The translations under genes were made by a program, and so were the position numbers. Positions 14,517 to 22,534 of a stretch of 42,898 nt of DNA are shown here, piece after piece. The notes beneath the pieces are model-generated. The model worked only from the letters and a program-made list of their open reading frames with translations, was not told the origin of the DNA and made no database searches. Source of the DNA: an uncultured Clostridia bacterium (GTDB lineage Bacteria > Bacillota > Clostridia > Oscillospirales > JAAYOS01); NCBI GenBank assembly GCA_947631015.1, contig CANRJS010000018.1, positions 1 to 42,898 of the forward strand. The letters run 5' to 3'. Every line of letters starts with the position of its first letter. The stretch's first letter is position 1.

Positions 14517-15575
14517 ATGGCGCTGGGAGACAGAAAGAAAATAATACTGAAAGCGGTCGTTGACGACTACATCAAGACCGGTGAGCCGGTCGGCTCGAAA
14601 ACGCTTGCGGAACAGCTCGGCATCAAACTTTCCCCGGCCACGCTCAGAAACGAGATGAGCGAACTCGAGAGCCTCGGTTTTCTCGAACAGCCGCATACCT
14701 CCGCCGGCAGGGTTCCGTCCCATAAGGGATACAGGATGTACGTCGACGAGCTGATGGCGGTGTCCGCAATCTCGAAGGCGGAGCGCGAGCGGATGGATAA
14801 GCTCGTAAAGAGCCGCGTCCGCGAGCTTGACCGGCTGATAAGCGAGGCGGCGGCTATCGTGAGCTACTTCACGAGCTACGCGGCTTACGCCGGCACCTTC
14901 CGCAGTGAGGACGCGAGGCTGAAAAAGCTCGAGATAATCACCCTCGACCGGAACACCTGCGTGCTTATTGCGGTATTCAGCGCAAATGAGGTCAAGAACT
15001 CCGCCGTGAAGCGCCCGGCCGGAATGGAGGACGAGACGCTTCACCGGCTCGCAGAGTCGGTGAACCGAAGGTTCGCGGGCTCGGAGGCGAGCGCTATATC
15101 CGCTGTGGCGGTGTTCGAGATAGCGCGCGAGAGCGGCGCACAGCCGGAGTTCTGCGCCGTCGTCATCGACTTCCTGCGCGAGAGCGCGGAGAGCCTCGTG
15201 CGCCGCGAGCTCACGGTCGACGGCGCGGCGAAGATGCTGTCCCTGCCGGACTTCCGCGAGCCGGAGCGTGCGCACCGTCTCATCTCCTACCTGTCCGACC
15301 GCTCGGCGCAGGATATGCTCCCCGCGCCGGAGGAAAACGGCAGGATAAAGATAATCATCGGTAAGGAGAACCTTGTGGAGGAGCTGAGCGATTCGAGCGT
15401 CGTGACCGCAAGCTACGACCTCGGCGACGGACTGCGCGGCGTGATAGGCGTCGTCGGGCCGACGCGGATGGACTACGCGAAGGTCGCGTCGCGGCTCGGG
15501 TACTTCATGCGGACGCTCGGAGGTTCCGCCGCGGAAAACGGCGAAGATAATACGGATGGAAGTGAGAACAAGTGA
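14517..15575 (+). CDS. hrcA: Heat-inducible transcription repressor HrcA
   Basis: 352 residues. The N-terminal winged helix includes DDYIKTGEPVGSKTL and LSPATLRNEMSELESLGFLEQPHTSAGRVPS, highly typical of HrcA. The GAF-like inserted dimerisation region and a C-terminal RFIVGKE-like IIIGKENL segment follow. HrcA binds CIRCE, with GroEL assisting its folding, to repress chaperone genes. It starts at ATG 14517, 12 bases after CIRCE, with GGGGTGAAATT as ribosome site. Its stop overlaps grpE by 4 bases. Confidence 0.97.
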   Translation: MALGDRKKIILKAVVDDYIKTGEPVGSKTLAEQLGIKLSPATLRNEMSELESLGFLEQPHTSAGRVPSHKGYRMYVDELMAVSAISKAERERMDKLVKSRVRELDRLISEAAAIVSYFTSYAAYAGTFRSEDARLKKLEIITLDRNTCVLIAVFSANEVKNSAVKRPAGMEDETLHRLAESVNRRFAGSEASAISAVAVFEIARESGAQPEFCAVVIDFLRESAESLVRRELTVDGAAKMLSLPDFREPERAHRLISYLSDRSAQDMLPAPEENGRIKIIIGKENLVEELSDSSVVTASYDLGDGLRGVIGVVGPTRMDYAKVASRLGYFMRTLGGSAAENGEDNTDGSENK

Positions 15576-16156
15576 CAAAGAAAAAGAAAAACCCGGAGCA
15601 GGACGAGGCGAAGGAGACCGCAAAGGCCGCCGCAGAGGACAAGGATAAGCCCGAGTCCGAGGCAAAGGCGGAGGAGTCGGCGGAGCCCGAGGCGCAGGAC
15701 GCGCAGGAGCCCGCGTCGGAACAAAGCGAGGCGGAAAAGAAGCTCGCGGAGCTTCAGGACATGTACATGCGCCTTGCCGCCGAGTACGACAACTACCGCA
15801 AGCGCACGCAGCGCGAGCGCGAGCAGCTTTTCGGCTCGGTGAAGGCGTCGACGATAGAGGCGCTGCTCCCGGTCTACGACAACCTCGTGCGCGCGGCGGC
15901 GCAGGAAACGACGGACGAGGCGTTCAAGAAGGGCGTCGAAATGACGCTCCAGCAGTTTGACGCGAGCCTCGCGGCGCTCGGCGTTACCGAAATAGAGAGC
16001 GCGCCCGGAACGCCGTTCGACCCGGAGCGCCACAACGCGGTCATGCACGTCGACGACGAGACGCTCGGAGAGAGCGTTGTAGCGGATACCTTCCAGAAGG
16101 GCTTCGAGACCGGCGGGCGGGTCATACGCCACGCGGTCGTAAAGGTCGCAAACTGA
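15572..16156 (+). CDS. grpE: Nucleotide exchange factor GrpE
   Basis: 194 residues from GTG 15572, overlapping the hrcA TGA. Residues 1-60 are a low-complexity K/E/A-rich tail, common in GrpE. The conserved long helix contains LAAEYDNYRKRTQRER, then LLPVYDNLVRA, and the beta domain has FDPERHNAVMHVDDE and GFETGGRVIRHAVVKVAN. It releases ADP from DnaK in the cytoplasm and acts as a thermosensor. The 195-bp gap to dnaK carries three hairpins. Confidence 0.97.
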   Translation: MTKKKKNPEQDEAKETAKAAAEDKDKPESEAKAEESAEPEAQDAQEPASEQSEAEKKLAELQDMYMRLAAEYDNYRKRTQREREQLFGSVKASTIEALLPVYDNLVRAAAQETTDEAFKKGVEMTLQQFDASLAALGVTEIESAPGTPFDPERHNAVMHVDDETLGESVVADTFQKGFETGGRVIRHAVVKVAN

Positions 16157-16159
16157 GCG

Positions 16160-16278
16160 GTTATACCATGAGCGCAAGCGCGAATGGTATAATGTGCCAT
16201 GTTTTGCGGTTCCGCCAAAAGGGCGGGAGCAAAACGGCATTGAATTAAAGTATAATAGCCGCTTTGCGGCTATTATAC
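16160..16278 (+). repeat. Three consecutive hairpins between grpE and dnaK
   Basis: 16160-16191 (arms TTATACCAT/ATGGTATAA with an inner GCGC/GCGC), 16195-16239 (TGCC..GTTTTGC / GCAAAAC..GGCA) and 16250-16278 (perfect 13-bp GTATAATAGCCGC arms). None has a proper T-run, so read-through to dnaK is expected. They may tune mRNA processing or stability and so the ratio of GrpE to DnaK. Confidence 0.75.
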
Positions 16279-16351
16279 CAAGGGAACAAAACGGAAACGT
16301 TTTTGAATACACAGGCACAAAACCTACAATAACGAACAGGAGGACAATATA

Positions 16352-18208
16352 ATGAGCAAGATAATAGGCATAGATCTCGGCACCACGAACTCGTGCGTGG
16401 CGGTCATCGAGGGCGGCGAGCCGGTCGTCATCGCGAACGCCGAGGGCGACAGGACGACCCCGTCGGTCGTCGCGTTCTCGAAGGACGGCGAGCGCATGGT
16501 CGGCACCGTCGCGAAGCGTCAGGCGATAACGAACCCGGACCGCACCGTCTCCTCGATAAAGCGCGAGATGGGCAGCAACTACCGCGTCACGATAGGCGAC
16601 AAGCAGTACACACCGCAGGAGATAAGCGCGATGGTGCTCACGAAGCTCAAGACCGACGCGGAGAGCTACCTCGGCGGCCCCGTGACCGAGGCGGTGATAA
16701 CCGTTCCGGCGTACTTCACCGACGCACAGCGTCAGGCCACCAAGGATGCGGGCAAGATTGCCGGCCTCGAGGTCAAGCGTATCATCAACGAGCCGACCGC
16801 AGCGGCGCTCGCCTACGGTCTCGACAAGGAGAACGAGCAGAAGATAATGGTCTACGACTTCGGAGGCGGCACGTTCGACGTCTCGATACTCGAGATAGGC
16901 GACGGCGTCCTCGAAGTCCTCGCGACGGCGGGAAACAACCGCCTCGGCGGAGACGACTTCGACAAGCGCATCATGGACTACCTCGTCTCCGAGTTCAAGG
17001 CGAAGGAGGGCATCGACCTCTCCCATGACAACATCACCATGCAGCGCCTCAAGGAGGCCGCCGAGAAGGCGAAGATCGAGCTTTCGCAGGTGACGAGCTC
17101 CTCGATAAACCTGCCGTATATCACGGCGGACGTCAACGGCCCGAAGCACCTCGACGTCACCCTCACCCGCGCGAAGTTCAACGAGCTCACCGCCGACCTC
17201 GTCGAAGCGACCCTCGGGCCGATGCGTCAGGCGATGAGCGACTCCGGCCTCAAGCCCTCCGACATCTCGAAGGTGCTGCTCGTCGGCGGCTCGACCCGTA
17301 TCCCCGCCGTCCAGGAGGCAGTCAAGAAGTTCACCGGCCGAGAGCCGTTCAAGGGCATCAACCCGGACGAGTGCGTCGCCGTCGGCGCGGCCATTCAGGC
17401 GGGTGTCCTCGGCGGAGACGTCAAGGGACTGCTCCTGCTCGATGTCACCCCGCTTTCTCTCGGCCTTGAGACTATGGGCGGCGTCTTCACCCGCCTCATA
17501 GAGCGCAACACCACCATACCGACAAAGAAGAGCCAGGTGTTCTCCACCGCCGCCGACGGACAGACCTCGGTCGAGGTACACGTCCTCCAGGGCGAGCGCG
17601 AGATGGCGCAGTACAACAAGACCCTCGGCCGCTTCCACCTTGACGGTATCGCTCCCGCACCGCGCGGAGTGCCGCAGATAGAGGTCACGTTCGACATCGA
17701 CGCGAACGGCATCGTCAACGTCTCGGCAAAGGACCTCGGCACCGGCCGCGAGCAGCATATCACGATAACCAGCTCGACCAATATGAGTAAGGAGGACATC
17801 GAGAAGGCCGTCCGCGAGAGCGAGCAGTACGCGAGCGAGGACAAGCAGCGCCGCGAGAACGCTGAGACCCGCAACAGCGCGGATCAGCTCGTCTACCAGA
17901 CCGAAAAGACCCTCGGCGAGCTCGGTGACAAGCTGTCCGCCGATGACAAGGCAAAGGTCCAGACCGCGTGCGACGCGCTGAAGGAAGCCTTGAAGGGCGA
18001 GGACTACGCCGCGATAAAGGAGAAGAGCGAGGCGCTCACCAAGGAGTTCTACGCCGTGAGCGAAAAGCTCTATCAGCAGGCCGCGCCGAACGGCGGTGAT
18101 AACGGTCAGCCGAACGGCGGCGCGCAGGGCGGCTCCGACCCGAACGTCTATGACGCCGACTACCGCGTCGTCGATGACGACGAGAAGGACGGCGGCGAGA
18201 AGAAGTAA
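16352..18208 (+). CDS. dnaK: Chaperone DnaK (Hsp70)
   Basis: 618 residues. Hsp70 signatures: [15 protein letters not shown] at the N-terminus, [31 protein letters not shown] and [14 protein letters not shown]. The substrate domain starts with [18 protein letters not shown], and the C-terminal tail is NGG/QG-rich ending [11 protein letters not shown]. It is an ATP-driven folding chaperone that works with DnaJ and GrpE. AACAGGAGGACAATATA precedes ATG 16352. Confidence 0.98.
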   Translation: MSKIIGIDLGTTNSCVAVIEGGEPVVIANAEGDRTTPSVVAFSKDGERMVGTVAKRQAITNPDRTVSSIKREMGSNYRVTIGDKQYTPQEISAMVLTKLKTDAESYLGGPVTEAVITVPAYFTDAQRQATKDAGKIAGLEVKRIINEPTAAALAYGLDKENEQKIMVYDFGGGTFDVSILEIGDGVLEVLATAGNNRLGGDDFDKRIMDYLVSEFKAKEGIDLSHDNITMQRLKEAAEKAKIELSQVTSSSINLPYITADVNGPKHLDVTLTRAKFNELTADLVEATLGPMRQAMSDSGLKPSDISKVLLVGGSTRIPAVQEAVKKFTGREPFKGINPDECVAVGAAIQAGVLGGDVKGLLLLDVTPLSLGLETMGGVFTRLIERNTTIPTKKSQVFSTAADGQTSVEVHVLQGEREMAQYNKTLGRFHLDGIAPAPRGVPQIEVTFDIDANGIVNVSAKDLGTGREQHITITSSTNMSKEDIEKAVRESEQYASEDKQRRENAETRNSADQLVYQTEKTLGELGDKLSADDKAKVQTACDALKEALKGEDYAAIKEKSEALTKEFYAVSEKLYQQAAPNGGDNGQPNGGAQGGSDPNVYDADYRVVDDDEKDGGEKK

Positions 18209-18241
18209 TTCCCCCGGCGAAAACACTATTGACAGGAATAC

Positions 18242-18267
18242 CATGCGGACGGGTCTCCGTCCGCATG
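18242..18267 (+). repeat. Hairpin between dnaK and dnaJ
   Basis: Perfect 11-bp stem CATGCGGACGG / CCGTCCGCATG with a 4-base loop, followed by CTTTCC. It resembles a weak attenuator inside the operon. Confidence 0.6.
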
Positions 18268-18289
18268 CTTTCCGTGAGGGCGTGAGGAA

Positions 18290-19426
18290 ATGGCGGAACA
18301 GAAACGCGATTATTACGAGGTGCTCGGCATAAGCAAGGGCGCAAGCGATGAAGAGATAAAGCGCGCATATCGCAATATGGCGCGGAAGTATCACCCGGAC
18401 GTGAACCCCGGCAACAAGGAAGCCGAGGAGAAGTTCAAGGAGATAAACGAGGCCTACGAGGTCTTGAGCGACAGCCAGAAGCGCGAGCTCTACGACAACT
18501 ACGGCCACGCGGGCGTAGACCCCAACTTCAACCCGAACGCTTACGGCGGAGGGGACTTCGGCGGCTTCGGAGGTTTCGGGGACATCGGCTCGATATTCGA
18601 GAGCTTCTTCGGCGGAATGGGCGGGTCGTCCGCCCGCCGCACCGGTCCCGCGAAGGGCGAGAATGTGCGCATCCGCATGGAGATAAGCTTCGAGGAGGCC
18701 GCCTTCGGCTGCGAAAAGACGATAGAGATAGGACGCGTTGAGAATTGCGAGACCTGCGGCGGCACCGGCGCCGCCCCCGGCACGCATGCGGACACCTGTC
18801 CGCGCTGCGGAGGCACGGGTCAGGTGCGCACCACGCGGCGCACGCCGCTCGGCACCGTCACCATGAGCGACACCTGCCCCGAGTGCGGCGGGCGCGGAAA
18901 GAAGATAGCCTCGCCCTGCACGTCCTGCGGCGGCAGCGGCGTGAAGCGCGCAAAGCGCACGATAAAGGTGAAGGTGCCCGCCGGAATAGACAACGGACAG
19001 ACCTTCGCCGTGCGCGGAGAGGGCCATGCGGGCGAGAACGGAGGCCCGTCCGGCGACCTGCTCGTCGACGTGACCGTCCGTCCGCACCCCGTTTTCGAGC
19101 GCGAGGGGACGTCGGTACATATCGAGCTGCCGGTGTCCTTCGCGCAGGCCGCGCTCGGCGCGGAGCTCGAGGTCCCGACGATAGACGGCAAGGTGAAGTA
19201 CACCATGCCGGAGGGGACGCAGACCGGCGCGGTGTACCGCCTGCGCGGAAAGGGCATACCGAGGGTGAATTCGAGCATACGCGGAGACGAGTTCGTTCAC
19301 ATCGTCGTCGAGACGCCGAAGAACCTCACCGCGCGCCAGAAGGAGCTCCTGCGCGAGTTCGACGGGACGCTCGGCGAAAAGCAGTCCGAGAAGCGCAAGC
19401 GCTTCTTCGACAAGTTCAAGAAATAG
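18290..19426 (+). CDS. dnaJ: Chaperone DnaJ (Hsp40)
   Basis: 378 residues. The J domain has [21 protein letters not shown] and the essential HPD (about 37-39). A Gly/Phe-rich stretch follows ([13 protein letters not shown]). The zinc domain carries four CxxCGGxG-type repeats: [24 protein letters not shown] and CTSCGGSG. The C-terminal domain is typical ([11 protein letters not shown]). It delivers clients to DnaK and stimulates its ATPase. ATG 18290 follows GTGAGGAA. Confidence 0.98.
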   Translation: MAEQKRDYYEVLGISKGASDEEIKRAYRNMARKYHPDVNPGNKEAEEKFKEINEAYEVLSDSQKRELYDNYGHAGVDPNFNPNAYGGGDFGGFGGFGDIGSIFESFFGGMGGSSARRTGPAKGENVRIRMEISFEEAAFGCEKTIEIGRVENCETCGGTGAAPGTHADTCPRCGGTGQVRTTRRTPLGTVTMSDTCPECGGRGKKIASPCTSCGGSGVKRAKRTIKVKVPAGIDNGQTFAVRGEGHAGENGGPSGDLLVDVTVRPHPVFEREGTSVHIELPVSFAQAALGAELEVPTIDGKVKYTMPEGTQTGAVYRLRGKGIPRVNSSIRGDEFVHIVVETPKNLTARQKELLREFDGTLGEKQSEKRKRFFDKFKK

Positions 19427-19429
19427 TAT

Positions 19430-19594
19430 TAAGGAACCTCTGAACAAATGCGTCTTCGGCGTCTCGCGGCTCTTTTGCGCCGCAGCATCGTTGCGCTTTC
19501 TTGAAATACGGCAAGTATTCCTGCAAAATCGCGCCTTGCTGTAACGCAAAATATCTCACGACCCGCTCTCGCCGATTTATTCAGAGGTTCCTTA
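19430..19594. mobile_element. MITE-like element with 20-bp terminal inverted repeats
   Basis: The left end TAAGGAACCTCTGAACAAAT (19430-19449) and the right end (19575-19594) are inverted repeats with 19 of 20 matches. The 165-bp element has no coding capacity. If the outer TA is a target duplication, the ends are AGGAACC...GGTTCCT, as expected of IS630/Tc1-mariner-type MITEs. It lies just after dnaJ, before the operon's terminator. Confidence 0.75.
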
Positions 19595-19614
19595 GAGCTT
19601 TATGAATAAAACGT

Positions 19615-19652
19615 AAACCCCGTGCGCGCTATTGACGCCGCGCGGGGTTTTC
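19615..19652 (+). terminator. Intrinsic terminator of the heat-shock operon
   Basis: A 12-bp stem with one G-T wobble (19615-19626 with 19639-19650) and a TTTT run. The MITE has inserted between dnaJ and this site. Confidence 0.75.
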
Positions 19653-19677
19653 ATTTGAAAAATTCTTCAAAATGCCG

Positions 19678-19706
19678 TTGACACGGAGCATATTGCATGG
19701 TATAAT
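19678..19706 (+). promoter_or_regulatory. Consensus sigma-A promoter of the secreted Cys/His protein
   Basis: Perfect TTGACA at 19678-19683, 17-bp spacer, perfect TATAAT at 19701-19706. It is among the strongest matches in the window. Confidence 0.9.
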
Positions 19707-19771
19707 ACATTCATATAGGAATATGTGTTGATGTTTTTGCCGATTATTCAGAGGGAAGGGAGTGGATTACT

Positions 19772-19843
19772 ATGGGCACACTTGGTTCTAACATATACGG
19801 TCGAATGGATGAGCGGATAGTGAAAAGAGGGAGAGAACGGTGA
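19772..19843 (+). CDS. 23-residue leader ORF coupled to the secreted protein
   Basis: ATG 19772 follows AAGGGAG with 9-nt spacing and encodes MGTLGSNIYGRMDERIVKRG plus RER, ending in a TGA that overlaps the next gene's GTG by 4 bases. It is the first start downstream of the consensus promoter. It is short, basic and without a membrane segment. Possible roles are translational coupling or regulation of the downstream gene; a real peptide function is not shown. Confidence 0.5.
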   Translation: MGTLGSNIYGRMDERIVKRGRER

Positions 19844-20418
19844 AAAGGAGAATATTGGCTCTTATGGTTGCCGCCGTTATGCTGGCGGGCATAGTATCTA
19901 CGGCGTATGCCATGAACGACGAACGCGGCTCGATAGAACGCACACCCGCATACTGCCCGGCGTGCGGCGCTCCGCTGTGGTACGACAGGTATACCGTGAC
20001 AAGCAATGTCAGCGGAGATCCCAAGGTGTGCTATGTAGAAATATCATATGAACAGCCGATGTGCTACTCGCACGGCAAGGTCTACGGCGCGCAGGAGCTG
20101 AGCCGCCATGAGTATTACCATAGCTGGGGAACCGACTATACCACCGGAAACATAAAATGCGGCAGGTGCGGAATGCTCTATGTTCTTGACGATGAGAGCG
20201 CGGAGTGCCCGGAGCCGTACACCGGTCACACATGGTTTACCGACTTCAGGAACGGATATCCGGAGTGTTCGGCCTGCGGCAAGTACGCCGTAAAGACGCC
20301 TAGGGGTGAAGACCTTGTTTGCCCGAACCACTCGAATTTCCACAGCTGGATCACCGACGAAGATACGGGACTCCCGGTCTGCGAGACCTGCGGACTTAAA
20401 ATAGGGATCGAAGGCTGA
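19840..20418 (+). CDS. Secreted protein with three HxWxTD...CxxCG repeats
   Basis: 192 residues, family not recognised. A signal peptide (MKRRILALMV... to AYA at 22-24) predicts export. The mature part starts with a CPACG knuckle (39-43). It then has three units with the same spacing: H94-x-W-x-T-D...G103...C107-x2-C110-G, H130...G139...C143-x2-C146-G, and H168...G177...C181-x2-C184-G. In each, His to first Cys is 13 residues. Additional Cys64, Cys75, Cys123 and Cys161 are present. The pattern suggests repeated zinc-ribbon-like metal binding outside the cell; disulfides are the alternative. GTG 19840 is coupled to the leader ORF and a terminator follows, so it is a monofunctional unit. Confidence 0.8.
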   Translation: MKRRILALMVAAVMLAGIVSTAYAMNDERGSIERTPAYCPACGAPLWYDRYTVTSNVSGDPKVCYVEISYEQPMCYSHGKVYGAQELSRHEYYHSWGTDYTTGNIKCGRCGMLYVLDDESAECPEPYTGHTWFTDFRNGYPECSACGKYAVKTPRGEDLVCPNHSNFHSWITDEDTGLPVCETCGLKIGIEG

Positions 20419-20438
20419 CCGAAGCGGTCGCGGCAAAC

Positions 20439-20478
20439 AAAAAAACAGCCGGGGATTGGTTTCCCCGGCTGTTTTTTT
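20439..20478. terminator. Bidirectional intrinsic terminator
   Basis: Arms AAAAACAGCCGGGGA and the matching TCCCCGGCTGTTTTT around a 6-base loop, A-run on one side and T-run on the other. It separates the convergent secreted-protein gene and deoC. Confidence 0.92.
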
Positions 20479-20496
20479 ATCCGAAAATCGGTTTAC

Positions 20497-21150
20497 TCAC
20501 ATATTAGCCTGCTCGCATATTTTTGCGCCGCTTGAGGTACCTATCCTCGTTGTGCCCGCGGCTATCATAGCCTCCGCCGCCTCTCGGTCGCGGATACCTC
20601 CGCTCGCCTTGACGCCGACGTCCGGCCCGACGGTCTCGCGCATGAGGCGGACGTCCTCCACCGTCGCACCGCCTTTCGAGAAGCCGGTCGACGTCTTGAC
20701 GAATGCCGCGCCTCCCGCGACCGCCGCGCGGCAAGCGGCGCGCTTCTCGTCGTCGGTGAGAAGGCAGGTCTCGATTATCGCCTTGACTATCGCGCGCCCC
20801 TCCGCCGCGCGCACGACGGCGCGGACGTCGCTCTCGACGGCGGCGAAGTCGCCCGATTTGGCTGCGCCGATGTCTATTACCATATCTATTTCGCTTGCGC
20901 CGTCGCGCACGGCCTTCGCCGCCTCGAACGCCTTGGCTTCGGACGCCATCGCGCCGAGCGGGAAGCCCACCACGCACGCGACTCCCACGTCCGTCCCCGC
21001 CGTGAGACGCGCGGCGAGCGGGACGTACTTCCCGTTCACGCACACCGAGGCGAAGCGGTGCTCCACGGCCTCGCGGCAGAGCCGCTCTATCTCCTCCGGG
21101 ACGGCGTCCGCCCGAAGCAGCGTATGGTCGATATACCTGCAGAGTTCCAT
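20497..21150 (-). CDS. deoC: Deoxyribose-phosphate aldolase
   Basis: 217 residues, the usual length. The N-terminus has [10 protein letters not shown]. The active site is complete: Asp89 in [11 protein letters not shown], Schiff-base Lys152 in FVKTSTGFS, and Lys181 in VKASGGIRD. It splits 2-deoxyribose 5-phosphate into glyceraldehyde 3-phosphate and acetaldehyde in deoxynucleoside catabolism. The start at 21150 has AAAGGAGAG upstream on the minus strand. It stands alone, without deoA, deoD or cdd next to it. A repeat-filled gap of about 400 bp separates it from ylmH. Confidence 0.96.
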   Translation of the reverse strand: MELCRYIDHTLLRADAVPEEIERLCREAVEHRFASVCVNGKYVPLAARLTAGTDVGVACVVGFPLGAMASEAKAFEAAKAVRDGASEIDMVIDIGAAKSGDFAAVESDVRAVVRAAEGRAIVKAIIETCLLTDDEKRAACRAAVAGGAAFVKTSTGFSKGGATVEDVRLMRETVGPDVGVKASGGIRDREAAEAMIAAGTTRIGTSSGAKICEQANM

Positions 21151-21548
21151 AATGCTCTCCTTTCGCGTTTCCGCGCGGATAAAAGCCGCGCCGGGTTATC
21201 AAAAAGTTTTTATAACTTCGCGCCGGAAGGCGCGAAATGAATTTCAATCCGTTTTTTCCGACGGCGTGTACAATGCGCCCTCGAACTTCTACTGCATACA
21301 ACCATCTACCGGGCGCATCAGACCTCGGCGCTTCGCGCCGACGTCCCGACTTTGTACTGCGCGGAGCGCTCGCCGTCGGCAGGGCTTTGCCCTGTCCGAC
21401 GGCCTCGCGGCAAATTGGTAAGAATGCGCCCGCCAACTTTTGCTGCATCCAACCGTTTACCGGGCGCATCAGCTTTCGGCGTAGAACGCCGAAAGCCCGA
21501 CATTATACGCACCTAGCGAGCGCGATTTGCCGCGAGAGACGCCGCGCG
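21151..21548. repeat. Repeat-filled intergenic region between ylmH and deoC
   Basis: No gene is supported here. It holds a hairpin at 21217-21236 (TTCGCGCC/GGCGCGAA), two units of a 151-bp-period repeat (21272-21358 and 21423-21509), a hairpin at 21325-21341, the reverse copy of the dispersed element (21361-21402), and a 12-bp inverted repeat at 21404-21415/21525-21536 bracketing the second unit. The first 50 bases of the two units match at 43 positions, and each has ATGCGCCC...GGGCGCAT arms. Confidence 0.8.
21361..21402 (-). repeat. Dispersed hairpin element, copy 2 (reverse)
   Basis: Read on the minus strand it is GTCGG-A-CAGGGC / GCCCTG-CCGAC followed by GCGCTCCGC, 34 of 42 identical to 14211-14252. 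Substitutions in the stem are compensated (AAGG/CCTT versus AGGG/CCCT). Confidence 0.75.
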
Positions 21549-22310
21549 TCAGATATATTTCTCTATCTCTATCCTGAGCCGCCCGCGGCGGCTCTCGCCG
21601 AGCGTCCCGCCGACGGTGAGCTTGCCGCGCCCGCGAAGACTCACGGTGTCCCCCTCGCGTATTTGCTTGGAGCAGTCGAGCGTCGGACGGTGGTTGAGCT
21701 GAACGAGCCCGCGCGCGAGCTGCGTCTGCGCGTCCTCACGAGAAAGACCCCACGCGGCGGCGACAAGCGCGTCAAGCCTCGGCGACGCGAGACTCACGAC
21801 GCTCCGCTCGGTCTTCCTCTCCGGCGGGGCGAAGTCCTCGAGCGGCAGCTCGGAGACCGTGAGCGGCGTCCTCCCCGCGCGGTCAAACTGCGAGAGAAGG
21901 AAGGAGAGGTTCGCGCGCAGGACGACGAGCCTGCTTTCGGTCTCGCCCGCGACTATGTCGCCGACTACGCTCCGCTCGAGCCCCAGTCCGAGCACCGAGC
22001 CGAGAATGTCGCGGTGGGAGAGCGGCGTCTTGTGCCCGAGGCGGAGTGCGGTTATCGGACGCTCGCCGTATTCACCGAAGCAGACGACGGCGCGCTCCGC
22101 GCCCTCAAATCCTCCGTCAAAGACCGGCGGGCAGGGCAGGAGCGGTAAGATCATGCGGCAGAACTCCTGCTCGGAGGGCGAGAGGAACCCCGTCGAGACG
22201 AGAACGCCGCTTCGCGCCGCGCGCTCCGAGAGGTCGCAGAGGCGGCGCGCAAGCAGCCTCTCCGCGTCGTCCGAGGCGCGCGAAGCGGCGCTTTCGCGAA
22301 AGTCCTTCAT
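21549..22310 (-). CDS. ylmH: YlmH-family S4-domain RNA-binding protein
   Basis: 253 residues. The YlmH-specific region includes RLGHKTPLSHRDILGSVLGLGLERSVVGDI, and the C-terminal S4 domain has RLDALVAAAWGLSREDAQ and GLVQLNHRP, ending in a basic GESRRGRLRIEI. YlmH (RqcP2) binds the 50S subunit/tRNA and is linked to ribosome-associated quality control. It normally lies between sepF/ylmG and divIVA, but here it is alone, about 13 kb from sepF-divIVA and on the other strand. The start at 22310 has AAGGAGG 9 nt upstream. Confidence 0.9.
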   Translation of the reverse strand: MKDFRESAASRASDDAERLLARRLCDLSERAARSGVLVSTGFLSPSEQEFCRMILPLLPCPPVFDGGFEGAERAVVCFGEYGERPITALRLGHKTPLSHRDILGSVLGLGLERSVVGDIVAGETESRLVVLRANLSFLLSQFDRAGRTPLTVSELPLEDFAPPERKTERSVVSLASPRLDALVAAAWGLSREDAQTQLARGLVQLNHRPTLDCSKQIREGDTVSLRGRGKLTVGGTLGESRRGRLRIEIEKYI

Positions 22311-22379
22311 GCGTCCGAACCTCCTTGCGGAGCGCGCCGGTCAGGGGATAGAACCGTCGGCTCCGACAGCTTTTTTCTC

Positions 22380-22408
22380 AGTATAGCATTTTTTGCCGTC
22401 CGCTACAA
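22380..22408 (-). promoter_or_regulatory. Sigma-A promoter of ylmH
   Basis: Minus strand TTGTAG (22408-22403), 17-bp spacer, TATACT (22385-22380), 70 bp before the start. Confidence 0.6.
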
Positions 22409-22445
22409 GGCATTAAATTTATTTTCGGGGCGAGACTAGCGGTAG

Positions 22446-22474
22446 TTGAACATCGACGCGTTTTGTGGTACAAT
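22446..22474 (+). promoter_or_regulatory. Sigma-A promoter of the polysaccharide deacetylase run
   Basis: TTGAAC at 22446-22451, 17-bp spacer, TACAAT at 22469-22474, 60 bp before ATG 22535. It may serve the long run down to the HlyD-like gene. Confidence 0.7.
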
Positions 22475-22534
22475 ATATCTGTAGAAATATGACCGGCGCA
22501 GGCGCCGGCGCGCGGCGGAAAGGGAGGGCGAAGA

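Noticed and set aside
16250..16256. TATAAT before dnaK as a separate promoter
   Set aside because: It is part of a perfect hairpin arm and has no -35 at a suitable distance.
18229..18257. TTGACA upstream of dnaJ as a promoter
   Set aside because: No -10 is present 16-18 bp downstream; the region is a GC hairpin.
15473..19549. Very long minus-strand open frame opposite grpE-dnaK-dnaJ
   Set aside because: It is a shadow caused by GC-rich third positions; the plus strand encodes unmistakable chaperones.
21200..21250. Minus-strand promoter for deoC (TTGAAA with TATAAA)
   Set aside because: The elements are 27 bp apart, too far for sigma-A.
21151..21548. CRISPR array between deoC and ylmH
   Set aside because: Only two diverged units with a 151-bp period and internal hairpins; no short identical repeats with unique spacers and no cas genes.
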